Source: Mesorhizobium sp. YC-39 (GTDB lineage Bacteria; Pseudomonadota; Alphaproteobacteria; Rhizobiales; Rhizobiaceae). From it: a DNA stretch of 64,000 bases. The notes under the pieces are model-generated. The model was not told the DNA's origin, searched no databases, and saw only the letters and a program-made list of their open reading frames with translations. Below are positions 1 through 8,004 of the stretch, one piece after another. Made by a program: the position numbers and the translations under genes. Every line of letters starts with the position of its first letter. The stretch's first letter is position 1. The stretch spans positions 109,937-173,936 of the forward strand of contig NZ_JAOWPS010000007.1 of the NCBI RefSeq assembly GCF_025753795.1, read 5' to 3'.

Positions 1-11
1 TGTCCATCTCG

Positions 12-1121
12 CTAGCTCGCAAGCTTATCGCGATTGTGGGGCGACAGCCGCCGGGTGAAGGCTTCAGTTAGTGCGGGCAGGAAGCGGATCGCGTCGGTGA
101 CGATCCCGAGGTGGGCGAAATCGAAAATCGGCGCGCTGGGGTCGGTGTTGATGGCCACGATGAGATCCGCCCCCTCGACGCCAACCCGGTGCTGGATGGC
201 GCCGGAAATCCCGGCCGCTATATAAAGTTTCGGCCGGATGGTCTTGCCAGTTTGGCCGATCTGCCGATCCGCCGACATCCAGCCCTTCTGGACCAACGGG
301 CGCGAACAGCCGTGCTCGGCCCCGATTGCTCGCGCGAGGTTCTTCACAAGCTGCAGGTTCTCCGCCGAGCCTAGACCGAGACCTCCCGCAACCACGACGT
401 CGGCATAGGCAAGGTTTGCGTTTGCCGACTGGCTATCCGGCAGGAAGCCGAGGACTTTGGTCACGATCTCGTCCTCGGGGACCGACAGCTTGTGCCGGAT
501 GACACGCCCGGCCGGCCTGTCCGTCCGCTGCGGCATGGGCATGACCCTCGGTCGCACAGTCGCCATCTGCGGCCGGTAGTTGAGCGTATAGATCGTGCAC
601 AACAAGGAGCCGCCGAAAGTCGGACGGGTCGCGGCGAGCGATCCATCGGTATCCACATCGAGTTCGGTGCAATCGGCCGTGAGCCCTGTGAGCAAGGTCG
701 TGGCCACGGAGCCGGCGAGATCCCTGCCGAGTGTGGTCGCGCCGAGAAGAAGGATCTCGGGTTTGTGGGTAACGACCAGATCCGTCATCGCCTTGGTGAA
801 CGGCTCGTTGCGATAGTCGGCAAGCAGCGGCGCCTCGACGATGTAGACAAGGTCGGCGCCATAAGCGAAGGCATCCGCTACGGCAGGCCGGGTGGCTTCT
901 CCCGGCGGTCCTATCACGACTCCGGCAAGCTCGACGCCAAGCTTGTCGGCGAGCTTTCGGCCTTCGCCGAGCAATTCGAATGATACGGGATGGACCTGGC
1001 CACGTTCGAGTTCGATGAAGACCCAAACGTGGCGGTAGTCCTTGAAATGAGCAGGCAGCTCCTTCTTTATGCCGGCACGGCCGGCGGCAGGGCGAGGGGT
1101 TTCTCGGTTTACGGTCGACAT
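12..1121 (-). CDS. fixB: FixB, electron transfer flavoprotein alpha subunit
   Basis: A 369-residue protein of the ETF-alpha family. With FixA it forms the flavoprotein heterodimer that, together with FixC and FixX, is thought to deliver low-potential electrons to nitrogenase. The second half carries the FAD-binding ETF-alpha domain, with VVAGGLGLGS, a KGWMSADRQIGQTGK stretch and the GISGAIQHRVG loop. The start chosen is the ATG at 1121, which has a good ribosome site (AAGGAG about 8 bases upstream) and lies 16 bp after the fixA stop. An upstream in-frame extension to 1340 overlaps fixA and is rejected. fixC and fixX would lie to the left, outside the window. Confidence 0.96.
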   Translation of the reverse strand: MSTVNRETPRPAAGRAGIKKELPAHFKDYRHVWVFIELERGQVHPVSFELLGEGRKLADKLGVELAGVVIGPPGEATRPAVADAFAYGADLVYIVEAPLLADYRNEPFTKAMTDLVVTHKPEILLLGATTLGRDLAGSVATTLLTGLTADCTELDVDTDGSLAATRPTFGGSLLCTIYTLNYRPQMATVRPRVMPMPQRTDRPAGRVIRHKLSVPEDEIVTKVLGFLPDSQSANANLAYADVVVAGGLGLGSAENLQLVKNLARAIGAEHGCSRPLVQKGWMSADRQIGQTGKTIRPKLYIAAGISGAIQHRVGVEGADLIVAINTDPSAPIFDFAHLGIVTDAIRFLPALTEAFTRRLSPHNRDKLAS

Positions 1122-1137
1122 CGTCTGCTCCTTGCCG

Positions 1138-1989
1138 TCACGCGCCGCCGTTGAAGGCGAGCTCATGTTCCAGCGCCGGCTGGCGGGTGAAGATTGCGGC
1201 AATGAGTTCGTCAGCGATATCGCGTAGCGCCTTTTCGGTGGTGTCGATTTGCGCCGCCTTTTCCGCTCGTGTAGCAGGGGCGAAAACGCGCTTGACGACC
1301 GTGGGCGAGCCGCGCAGGCCGCATCTGGTGAGGTCATCAATGCCGGCGTCGGCCGCGCTCCATTTCAAGACCTGGCTGCGCGCGGCGCACAGGGCGTCCA
1401 CGAGCGAACCCCGGCGGATCTCGTTGGTGCCTTCCAGCATGGTGATGAGGCAAGGTAGCCTGCTCTTCAGCATCTGCGTGCCGCCTTCAGAGCGGCGCTC
1501 GACCTTGATCTCGCGCTGATCAAGATCAAGGGAGGCGATCTTCGCGACATAGGTAAGTTGCAGGAGATCGAGGCGCTTGGCGATGCCGGGCCCGACCTGG
1601 GCGGTATCGCCATCGATCGTCTGCTTGCCAGTGAAGACGATGTCTGGCGTGCCGAACGTCTCGCCAACCTTCGCGATTGCCTGGGAGAGCGCGTAGGACG
1701 TCGCCAGCGTGTCGGAGCCTGCAAAATAGCGGTCGGTCAAGAGTACCGCGCGGTCGGCGCCGTAGCCGAGCGCCTTGCGCAGCGCGTCCTCTGCCATGGG
1801 CGGGCCCATGGTGAGCACAGTGACCTCGCCATCATAAGCGTCGCGCAGTCGCAGTGCCTCTTCGAGCGCGAACAGGTCGTAAGGGTTAATGATGGTCGGG
1901 ACACCCTGGCGCATAATCGTGTTCGTCACCGGATGGACCCGTATCTGTGCCGAGTCCGGCACCTGCTTGATGCAGATCACGATGTGCAT
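1138..1989 (-). CDS. fixA: FixA, electron transfer flavoprotein beta subunit
   Basis: A 283-residue ETF-beta family protein, partner of FixB in the FixABCX electron-bifurcating complex of diazotrophs. It starts MHIVICIKQVPDSAQIRVHP, typical of FixA, and contains the family stretch FTGKQTIDGDTAQVGPG, which binds AMP/FAD in related ETFs. It is the first gene of the fixAB(CX) unit. The 176-bp space before it holds a sigma-54 promoter and two NifA sites, so it is probably transcribed independently of nifW during nitrogen fixation. Confidence 0.97.
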   Translation of the reverse strand: MHIVICIKQVPDSAQIRVHPVTNTIMRQGVPTIINPYDLFALEEALRLRDAYDGEVTVLTMGPPMAEDALRKALGYGADRAVLLTDRYFAGSDTLATSYALSQAIAKVGETFGTPDIVFTGKQTIDGDTAQVGPGIAKRLDLLQLTYVAKIASLDLDQREIKVERRSEGGTQMLKSRLPCLITMLEGTNEIRRGSLVDALCAARSQVLKWSAADAGIDDLTRCGLRGSPTVVKRVFAPATRAEKAAQIDTTEKALRDIADELIAAIFTRQPALEHELAFNGGA

Positions 1990-2046
1990 TGGCGGTCTCT
2001 CTGGGCTTCTGTCCCGATGCGGGCCTGGCAGTTCACCTCCTTGAAA

Positions 2047-2061
2047 GCATCATCCGTGCCA
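2047..2061 (-). promoter_or_regulatory. Sigma-54 promoter of fixA
   Basis: Read on the minus strand the sequence is TGGCAC, five bases, ATGC, close to the RpoN -24/-12 consensus TGGCAC-N5-TTGC. It lies 58 bp upstream of the fixA start codon. The NifA sites at 2125-2157 are about 65-95 bp further upstream, the usual spacing. Confidence 0.85.
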
Positions 2062-2124
2062 ACTGCTTTGCACGCTCCCAACCCTGGAAATTCGGATGGC
2101 CTGTCGAGGGGCGCATTCGTGATT

Positions 2125-2157
2125 TGTCGGCTTCTCGACATTGTCGCGTCGCAAACA
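2125..2157 (-). promoter_or_regulatory. Tandem NifA upstream activator sites for fixA
   Basis: There are two TGT-N10-ACA sites back to back, at 2125-2140 (TGTCGGCTTCTCGACA) and 2142-2157 (TGTCGCGTCGCAAACA). TGT-N10-ACA is the known NifA binding motif. The pair sits just downstream of the nifW stop and upstream of the fixA sigma-54 promoter. Confidence 0.85.
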
Positions 2158-2165
2158 TGTCGCGT

Positions 2166-2546
2166 TCATTCTTCTTCGAACCGCTTCAGCACGGCGTCGA
2201 ACGGGACGAAGGTTCGGCCCGGCGTGGCAGGTTTGTTCGGGTCGTGGTCTTTGAGCACCTTGAAGACCCGGTGTGAGAGCGGCGAGGAAATCGCGAAGTC
2301 TTCGTAGGCACGTTCGAGTGTGGCGCGCACCCGCGCGGCGATCACCTGATCGGGCAAGCCGGACAGATCTTCTTCGGCAAGATATTGGCCCACGCGCTTC
2401 ATGATATGGAGGCGAGAGACATCCAGCACCTTCGGGTCATAGGAGACGCCAAGGATGGCGAAGAATTCCTCCGCAGCCGACAGGCCTCTCAGTCGCGCGA
2501 GGATGTCGGTGACATCGATGGGAGAGCTGTCAGCGGAACAATTCAT
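2166..2546 (-). CDS. nifW: NifW, nitrogenase stabilising/protective protein
   Basis: A 126-residue NifW family protein, thought to help mature or protect the MoFe protein against oxygen. It has the family pattern: an N-terminal LRGLSAAEEFFAILGVSYDP stretch, a central HIMKRVGQYL segment and the C-terminal PGRTFVPFDAV. The start is the ATG at 2546, which overlaps the nifV stop (ATGA), so nifV and nifW are translationally coupled. An in-frame extension to 2639 lies inside nifV and is rejected. Confidence 0.93.
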   Translation of the reverse strand: MNCSADSSPIDVTDILARLRGLSAAEEFFAILGVSYDPKVLDVSRLHIMKRVGQYLAEEDLSGLPDQVIAARVRATLERAYEDFAISSPLSHRVFKVLKDHDPNKPATPGRTFVPFDAVLKRFEEE

Positions 2547-3751
2547 TGCATTTCCCCCGGTCGGAAAACTGTGGTGTCGGTGCGTTCGCCGCACGGCTGA
2601 CCTGGACCCGCGAGATCGGCGAAGCATGGCCCGTTGCACATTGCATCGTAGAGCTCGACCAGTTGAGTTGCACTGACGGTCGATTTGGTCTCGGCCGCCT
2701 TGCGGCGGACGCGGGCCACCATCGCGGCTGCCAGATCCGGGTCGAGATCACGACCGCTTTCGCTCAGCACATGGGCAATCGCGGTGGCGCCGGAATGCTT
2801 GCCGATGACGATACGACGGCAGCGGCCGACGAGAGCCGGATCGAGCCCTTGATAGGTACGCGAGTCCTTCAGCAGCCCTGCGACATGAATGCCGGATTCG
2901 TGAGAGAAAACATCGGCGCCGACGACTGGCTTAATGGCTGCGGTCTGCCGGCCGGCGGCCCAGGCCACCTGGGCGGCGAGGTCGGGCAATGCGGTCAGCT
3001 CAATGCCGGTATCCGCGCCGTCGAGGACGGCCATCGCAGCGGCCACTTCTTCCAGCGCGGCATTGCCCGCACGCTCGCCGAGCCCGAGGACGGTGACGGA
3101 GGCGTGGCGTGCGCCTGCGCGGATCGCGGCCAGCGTGTTGGCGGCAGCGAGACCGAGATCGTTGTGCGCATGAAACTCGAGGTCGATTGGAGATTGCGCC
3201 ACGAGCTGGGCGACAAGTTCGAAGGTCGAAAAAGGGTCGAGAACGCCGACCGTGTCGGCCAGTCTGACACGGCTTGCGCCGGCGTGCGCAGCCGCCTCGA
3301 TGACGCGGGCCAGATGATCCCGATCGGCCCGCGAGGCATCCTCGCATCCCACCGCGACGAAGAAGCCGGCCGCGGCGGCACGCTTAACCATATGATCGAT
3401 GATCTGCAGCGCTCTTGCTTGGTCGAGGCCGAGCCTGGCGGCAAGTTGGATGTCCGATGCAGGTAGCGACAGATTGACGGCGCCGATACCGCTCTCGATC
3501 GCTGCGTCGAGATCCTGCGACGTCATCCGGCACCAGGCCGTGAGCCGAACCGGGAGACGCCGCGCGACCGCGGCGCGAATTGTTTCGATCTCGTCGGCGC
3601 CCATGACCGGCGTGCCGATCTCGATCTCTGGGACGCCGGCTGCCGCAAGAGCCTCGGCGAGCTCCAGCTTTTCCGCCTTCGTAAAGGCGACGCCGGGCGC
3701 CTGCTCGCCGTCGCGCAAGGTGGTATCGTTGAGAAAGACATGACGGTTCAT
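2543..3751 (-). CDS. nifV: NifV, homocitrate synthase
   Basis: A 402-residue enzyme of the HMGL-like / alpha-isopropylmalate synthase family. It condenses acetyl-CoA with 2-oxoglutarate to homocitrate, the organic ligand of FeMo-co. The N-terminal DTTLRDGEQAPGVAF motif and the EFHAHNDLGLAAANTLAA metal-binding motif are intact, as is the C-terminal HSGATAIAHVL region. I chose the start at 3751 because it abuts the nifS stop and gives MNRHVFLNDTTLRDG; an in-frame ATG at 3784 would add 11 residues. Neither start has a strong ribosome site. Many legume symbionts lack nifV and depend on plant homocitrate, so an intact copy is noteworthy. Confidence 0.93.
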   Translation of the reverse strand: MNRHVFLNDTTLRDGEQAPGVAFTKAEKLELAEALAAAGVPEIEIGTPVMGADEIETIRAAVARRLPVRLTAWCRMTSQDLDAAIESGIGAVNLSLPASDIQLAARLGLDQARALQIIDHMVKRAAAAGFFVAVGCEDASRADRDHLARVIEAAAHAGASRVRLADTVGVLDPFSTFELVAQLVAQSPIDLEFHAHNDLGLAAANTLAAIRAGARHASVTVLGLGERAGNAALEEVAAAMAVLDGADTGIELTALPDLAAQVAWAAGRQTAAIKPVVGADVFSHESGIHVAGLLKDSRTYQGLDPALVGRCRRIVIGKHSGATAIAHVLSESGRDLDPDLAAAMVARVRRKAAETKSTVSATQLVELYDAMCNGPCFADLAGPGQPCGERTDTTVFRPGEMQ

Positions 3752-4965
3752 GAATGGCAGCCTGTTCTGCTGCGGCTCAGGCATGAATCGGATTGAACGT
3801 CTTCAGCACTTCGCCTGCCGGGCGCGCTACCGGGAGCGCTACGCAGTTTCGCCAAGATTGCCGGCATGACCTCGAGCACCCGGTCGACGTCCGCTTCACC
3901 GTTGTCGCGTGCGAAGGAGAAGCGGACCGCCTGGTGTGGCGTTTTCATTGCACTTAGCACATGGCTCGGTTCCAGCGAGCCGGAGCTGCAGGCGGATCCG
4001 GAGGAACAGGCGATGCCCACGCGGCTGAGAAGAAGTGGGATTCCATCACCTTCGACATGTTCGAAGGAGATGTTTGCGGTGTTTGGCAGCCGCTCCAGCG
4101 GGTCGCCAGTGACACAGGTATCTGGGATGCGCTGGAGAATCCCGCCTTCCAGGCGGTCGCGGAGCGACTTGACCCGTGTGGTCATGTCGTCCATGAATTT
4201 CATGGCGAGTTCGGTCGCCTTGCCGAGCCCGACTATGCCGGGCGTGTTCTCGGTGCCAGCACGCCGGCCGTGCTCTTGGTGACCACCCTTGATCAGCGAG
4301 CGGAAGGGCACACCACGTTTTACGTAAAGTGCGCCGATCCCTTTCGGGCCGTGCAGCTTGTGGCCGGAGAACGACAGCATGTCGATTGCGGTCGACTTGA
4401 TATCCATCGGGAGCTTGCCGACCGCCTGCACGGCGTCGGTATGGAAAAGGGCGCCGACTTCCTTGGCCAACTCAGCAAGCTTGGCCACGGGGAAGGTCAC
4501 ACCAGTCTCGTTGTTCGCCCACATTATCGAGACGATCGCCACGTGGGGGGTGAGGGCGGCTATATAGGCGTCGAGGTCGAGCCGGCCAAGGCGATCCACC
4601 GGGATCCTGTGCACCTTGACGCGGCGGGTCTTCTCAAGATGCGCGCACAGCGTCAGCACGGCGGGATGCTCGACCGCGGAAGTCACGATCTCGGTTGAGT
4701 TGGGCATCGCCTCAAGCGCCGAAAGAATCGCGGTATTGTCGCTTTCTGTCCCACCCGAGGTGAAGGTGATCTCATCGTCGAACGCCGCGCCGATCAGCGC
4801 CTGCAACTGCCGCCGCGCCTTTTTCACCGCCGCGCCGACTGAGGCGCCAAAAGCGTGCGCCGACGAAGGGTTGCCGAATTGATCCGTAAAAAACGGCAGC
4901 ATCGCTTGCAGGACCTCAGGATCGACCCGGGTCGTTGCGTTGTTGTCGAGATAAATAGGCCTCAT
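3748..4965 (-). CDS. nifS: NifS, cysteine desulfurase for nitrogenase
   Basis: A PLP-dependent class V aminotransferase of about 405 residues that mobilises sulfur from cysteine for Fe-S cluster assembly. It begins MRPIYLDNNATTRVDPEVL, has the PLP-binding lysine in SFSGHKLHGPKG and the catalytic loop cysteine in CSSGSACSSGSLEPSHVL. The start at 4965 is supported by family alignment; the frame is open further upstream only because the decayed end of nifU runs into it. The last 30 or so residues are unusual, rich in serine and arginine. Downstream it abuts nifV. Confidence 0.96.
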   Translation of the reverse strand: MRPIYLDNNATTRVDPEVLQAMLPFFTDQFGNPSSAHAFGASVGAAVKKARRQLQALIGAAFDDEITFTSGGTESDNTAILSALEAMPNSTEIVTSAVEHPAVLTLCAHLEKTRRVKVHRIPVDRLGRLDLDAYIAALTPHVAIVSIMWANNETGVTFPVAKLAELAKEVGALFHTDAVQAVGKLPMDIKSTAIDMLSFSGHKLHGPKGIGALYVKRGVPFRSLIKGGHQEHGRRAGTENTPGIVGLGKATELAMKFMDDMTTRVKSLRDRLEGGILQRIPDTCVTGDPLERLPNTANISFEHVEGDGIPLLLSRVGIACSSGSACSSGSLEPSHVLSAMKTPHQAVRFSFARDNGEADVDRVLEVMPAILAKLRSAPGSAPGRRSAEDVQSDSCLSRSRTGCHS

Positions 4966-5718
4966 AGGTGCGATCCTCAGTTGACCCGCAATGACGCCAA
5001 GCGCGAGGCCGGTCGCCTCATTGAGCCTCTGGCGCATGCCGTTGATGGTGATGGGCCCAAACTGGCAACCGGCTCAGGCGTCCCACAGTTTGACGTAGAC
5101 TTGGTTGCCGTCGACATGGCCAAGTTCGTAGGCCGCCGCCGTCCACCCGGGGGCAAGGAGCCGCCTGCGACAGCGATTTCGATAAGCCGAATTTGCTCCA
5201 GGGGCGCGATTTGGCGGCCAGCAGTTCGGGTCCCGCCACGAACTGAATCGTTCCGGGCGCCGACGTTCTCTGCATTCTGCCGGAAGCGATTGGCGGTCCC
5301 GAAATCAGCTTCGACCATGTCTTGTCCTTGATGACGGGGACACCTCTTGCACTGGCCATATAAGCCTCGTCTGCCGCCGAGTGTCCGTCTGCGGCCATCG
5401 CTTCATGGACCCCCACGTGCTCGATGGCTTCGCAGCATGAGAGGCTGCCACGGGCAGCGTTGGTGTGATGAGTGACCTGCTCGATTGTGGCGAGGCCATT
5501 GATACGGACGGCCCGCCTTATCATCCGTACGTCGATAGTTTTGCCTTTGCCGATGATGGGCTGGGTAAGCGCCGACGAGGAGGCGATCGCGGCGCCGCAG
5601 GCGATGGCGCCGACCTCACTGTCGGCATTGACTGTTTCCAGGCCGGCATTCTTCGGGCTGAAGAAGTGTTCCTGGACCCTATTGCGATAGTCCAACGTCA
5701 ACGTGGCCCTACTCCTTC
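4966..5718 (-). pseudogene. nifU: Decayed nifU (Fe-S scaffold)
   Basis: NifU pieces appear in order but in different frames and with gaps. The N-terminus DYRNRVQEHFFSPKNAG is followed by AIASSSALTQPIIGK, with about 30 residues missing between them, including a region that carries a scaffold cysteine. A central piece around IEQVTHHTNAARG has lost residues on both sides. The C-terminal NFU-like piece (GCQFGPITINGMRQRLNEAT) is reached only by changing frame. The end reads without a stop into nifS, as if a base near the original stop was altered. No clear start codon follows the ribosome site AAGGAG near 5705-5715. I judge it non-functional; a chromosomal scaffold would have to substitute. Confidence 0.88.
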
Positions 5719-5728
5719 TCATTGGCGA

Positions 5729-6049
5729 TCAACCGAAGGACTTGCCGCAGCCGCACTTCTCCCGCGCGTTGGGGTTGTCGAAGACAAAGCCGGAAGTTTC
5801 GAGACCGGTGATGAAGTCGACGGTCATGCCGGCGACATGGGGTTGGGAGCCTGCGTCCACGAACACCTTGACCCCATCTGTCTCGGTGATCGCGTCGCCC
5901 TCGCGCGGGACGCTCTCCAGGCCCATCAGGTACTTGAAGCCGGCGCAGCCGCCGGTCTGGACCATGATGCGAAAGCCTTCCGCCGGCTCGCTGGCGCTGG
6001 AAAGAGCGGTCTTGACGGCGGCAACAGCGTTGTCGGTGAGCGTTATCAT
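5729..6049 (-). CDS. iscN: IscA/HesB-type Fe-S carrier (IscN)
   Basis: A 106-residue A-type Fe-S carrier. The three conserved cysteines are in TGGCAGFKY and at the C-terminal CGCGKSF. It heads the iscN-nifU-nifS order known from rhizobia such as Rhizobium etli. The start at 6049 gives MITLTDNAVAAVKTAL, the normal family N-terminus; an extension to 6127 would run past the promoter. Transcription is likely from the sigma-54 promoter at 6094-6108 with NifA bound at 6183-6228. Confidence 0.92.
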   Translation of the reverse strand: MITLTDNAVAAVKTALSSASEPAEGFRIMVQTGGCAGFKYLMGLESVPREGDAITETDGVKVFVDAGSQPHVAGMTVDFITGLETSGFVFDNPNAREKCGCGKSFG

Positions 6050-6093
6050 GGCTCGATTTCTCCTCGGTCCGTGACGTGTTTGCGGCTCACGTT

Positions 6094-6108
6094 GCATGGA
6101 CCGTGCCA
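6094..6108 (-). promoter_or_regulatory. Sigma-54 promoter of the iscN operon
   Basis: The minus strand reads TGGCAC, five bases, ATGC, matching the RpoN -24/-12 pattern. It is 45 bp upstream of the iscN start codon and about 75-120 bp from the NifA sites at 6183-6228. Confidence 0.82.
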
Positions 6109-6182
6109 AAGGCAAAAACCGTTTCAACTCAGCGTAATCTCTCTAAGACTGCTATCCCTCTTGTGCGCCATTGCTGGGAAGA

Positions 6183-6228
6183 TGTCCGGCAACCGACACG
6201 TACTGTCGGGTTTGTCGAGCCCGCCACA
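6183..6228. promoter_or_regulatory. Two NifA sites shared by divergent promoters
   Basis: There are two palindromic TGT-N10-ACA sites, at 6183-6198 (TGTCCGGCAACCGACA) and 6213-6228 (TGTCGAGCCCGCCACA), spaced 30 bp start to start, about three helical turns. They lie between the leftward sigma-54 promoter at 6094-6108 and the rightward one at 6317-6331, so one NifA platform may serve both iscN-nif and hmuS. Confidence 0.82.
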
Positions 6229-6316
6229 CAGGGTGTTCGGTCTGAGTTCCTGCTGAACTCCGCGTAAACCATTGACTGGTGTGCAGAAGATTCTTCTGAA
6301 CTTGCTTCGGCGACAT

Positions 6317-6331
6317 TGGCACGACTTTTGA
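6317..6331 (+). promoter_or_regulatory. Sigma-54 promoter toward hmuS
   Basis: The plus strand reads TGGCAC, five bases, TTGA, with the invariant GG element in place. It is about 90 bp from the nearest NifA site and points at the small ORF at 6420 and hmuS at 6644. Confidence 0.75.
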
Positions 6332-6419
6332 GGCGTCCAATTGGCGGAGACGACAAGAACTGGAGACCGATCATCAGTCGCGCGTGCCCGCGATCGATGG
6401 AACGAAGGAGGAAACCAAC

Positions 6420-6590
6420 GTGTCAGGTCTGGGTCAGATCCGCTCTCCGCTCGCGGGATCCGCGGCTCACCACTCAGACGGAACACCCGGTTTCGAGTCG
6501 GTCCTGACGGCGATGCGCACGCTGTCCAGGAACACACTGTCATGGGCGAGCACGAGAGCGCATCGAGCATCACGGCGCGCGCTCGGCTGA
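6420..6590 (+). CDS. Candidate 56-residue leader ORF
   Basis: A GTG codon at 6420 has an excellent ribosome site (AAGGAGG, 7 bases upstream) and opens a 56-residue frame rich in Ser, Arg and Ala. I recognise no family. It sits between the NifA-dependent promoter and hmuS, so it may be a small protein or leader peptide of that transcript. The support is the ribosome site and position only. Confidence 0.35.
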   Translation: MSGLGQIRSPLAGSAAHHSDGTPGFESVLTAMRTLSRNTLSWASTRAHRASRRALG

Positions 6591-6643
6591 TCGCCTGGCA
6601 GGGCAGCTGATCCTCAACACGTAGGTGGAAGCAGAGGTAATAC

Positions 6644-7702
6644 ATGGACCAGCGCGAGAAACCGTCACCGGACGAAATCCGGCGGGCGCGGGAAGACAAT
6701 CCCAAAATACGCGAGCACGATCTCGCCGCCAAATTGGGCATTTCGGAAGCCGAATTGGTCGCGGCGCATTGCGGTTCCAGCGCGGTGCGCATCGAGCCGC
6801 GCGTCAATGATCTGCTGACCGGCCTTGAAACGGTCGGCGAGGTGATGGCGCTGACCCGCAACGAAAGTGTCGTGCACGAAAAGGTAGGCGTCTACGACAA
6901 GGTGGTCACCGGCAACCAGCATGCCATGGTACTCGGCGACGACATCGACCTGCGCATCTTTCCGAAAGTGTGGGCCTATGGCTTTGCCGTCGAGAAGCGC
7001 GATGGCGACGACATCTGCCGCAGCCTGCAATTCTTTGATGCCACAGGCCAGGCGGTGCACAAGGTGCATCTCAGGCCCGCCTCAAACCTCTATGCTTATC
7101 AGAAGCTGGTGGCCAAGCTGGAATCCTCGAGCCAGGCGCCGATCGTCTCAGTCAAGGCGACCGGTGCCGACGATGACGCAGAGGTTCGCGACCAATCCGC
7201 CACGATCGAGGATTTACGCGACCACTGGAGCCAGCTGACCGACGTGCATCAGTTCTACGACATGTTGAAGACACTGAAGCTCCGCCGCTGCCAGGCAATG
7301 CGTATGGTCGGCGAGGATTACGCTTGGCTGCTCGATAAGGATGCCGTCGGCACCATGTTTCAACACGCGGTCGAAGACGAGCTTCCGATCATGTGCTTTG
7401 TGGGCAATCGTGGTTGCATCCAGATCCATTCCGGCCCGATCAAGTCGGTCAAACCGATCGGGCCGTGGATCAATGTGCTCGACGAGACCTTCCGCCTGCA
7501 TCTCGGCACCCACCACATCCGTGAGGTCTGGGCCGTGCGCAAGCCGACCAGGGACGGTCACGTCACGTCGCTCGAAGCCTATGGCGCCGATGGCAAAATG
7601 ATCATCCAGTTCTTCGGGACGCGTAAGGAAGGCGAATGCGAGCGCGGCGACTGGCGGGGCCTAGCCGAGACACTGCCGCGCATTCCCAGTCCGACCGCTT
7701 AA
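6644..7702 (+). CDS. hmuS: HmuS/HemS-like hemin-degrading factor
   Basis: A 352-residue protein of the HemS/HmuS/ChuX family, cytoplasmic proteins that bind haem and either degrade it or hand it on. The two tandem family repeats are visible, each with a FVGNRGCIQIHSGPI or RNESVVHEKVGVYDK type segment followed by a WxNVLDETFRLHL or LGDDIDLRIFPKVWAYGF type segment. It stands alone, without hmuTUV or a receptor, downstream of a sigma-54/NifA promoter, which suggests expression in nitrogen-fixing bacteroids, where plant leghaemoglobin haem is abundant. Confidence 0.88.
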   Translation: MDQREKPSPDEIRRAREDNPKIREHDLAAKLGISEAELVAAHCGSSAVRIEPRVNDLLTGLETVGEVMALTRNESVVHEKVGVYDKVVTGNQHAMVLGDDIDLRIFPKVWAYGFAVEKRDGDDICRSLQFFDATGQAVHKVHLRPASNLYAYQKLVAKLESSSQAPIVSVKATGADDDAEVRDQSATIEDLRDHWSQLTDVHQFYDMLKTLKLRRCQAMRMVGEDYAWLLDKDAVGTMFQHAVEDELPIMCFVGNRGCIQIHSGPIKSVKPIGPWINVLDETFRLHLGTHHIREVWAVRKPTRDGHVTSLEAYGADGKMIIQFFGTRKEGECERGDWRGLAETLPRIPSPTA

Positions 7703-8004
7703 GACCCCAATGCATGTTGTTTTCCGTTCTATGGAGAAAGGCTTGGGTCGCTAGTCAAACCTCATCAGTCTTTCGGCAACTTGTTCCCGGCAAGATCGTA
7801 TGACGGCGCATTGAGGCCGTCAGTATAAGACCGACAGCCATAGTCGGCTTGCCGTGGAGTTCGCCAGCGGCTATTGCCGCTCTCAGCACGCATTCCCAGC
7901 GTGCGTGCGGCGTTTCTGGTGTTGCGCCGCAACGCGCTCTATCAGGTCAACGGGGGCCGTGACTGCAAGGCTTACACGGCCGCCGGGTCGGGGCAAGTCT
8001 CCTG
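7703..8004. other. Intergenic region, nothing recognised
   Basis: About 300 bp between the convergent ends of hmuS and nopX. I see no convincing gene, promoter or RNA, and no clear terminator hairpin. Confidence 0.5.

Noticed and set aside
1122..1340. N-terminal extension of fixB
   Set aside because: It lies wholly inside fixA and before the true ATG, which has a strong ribosome site.
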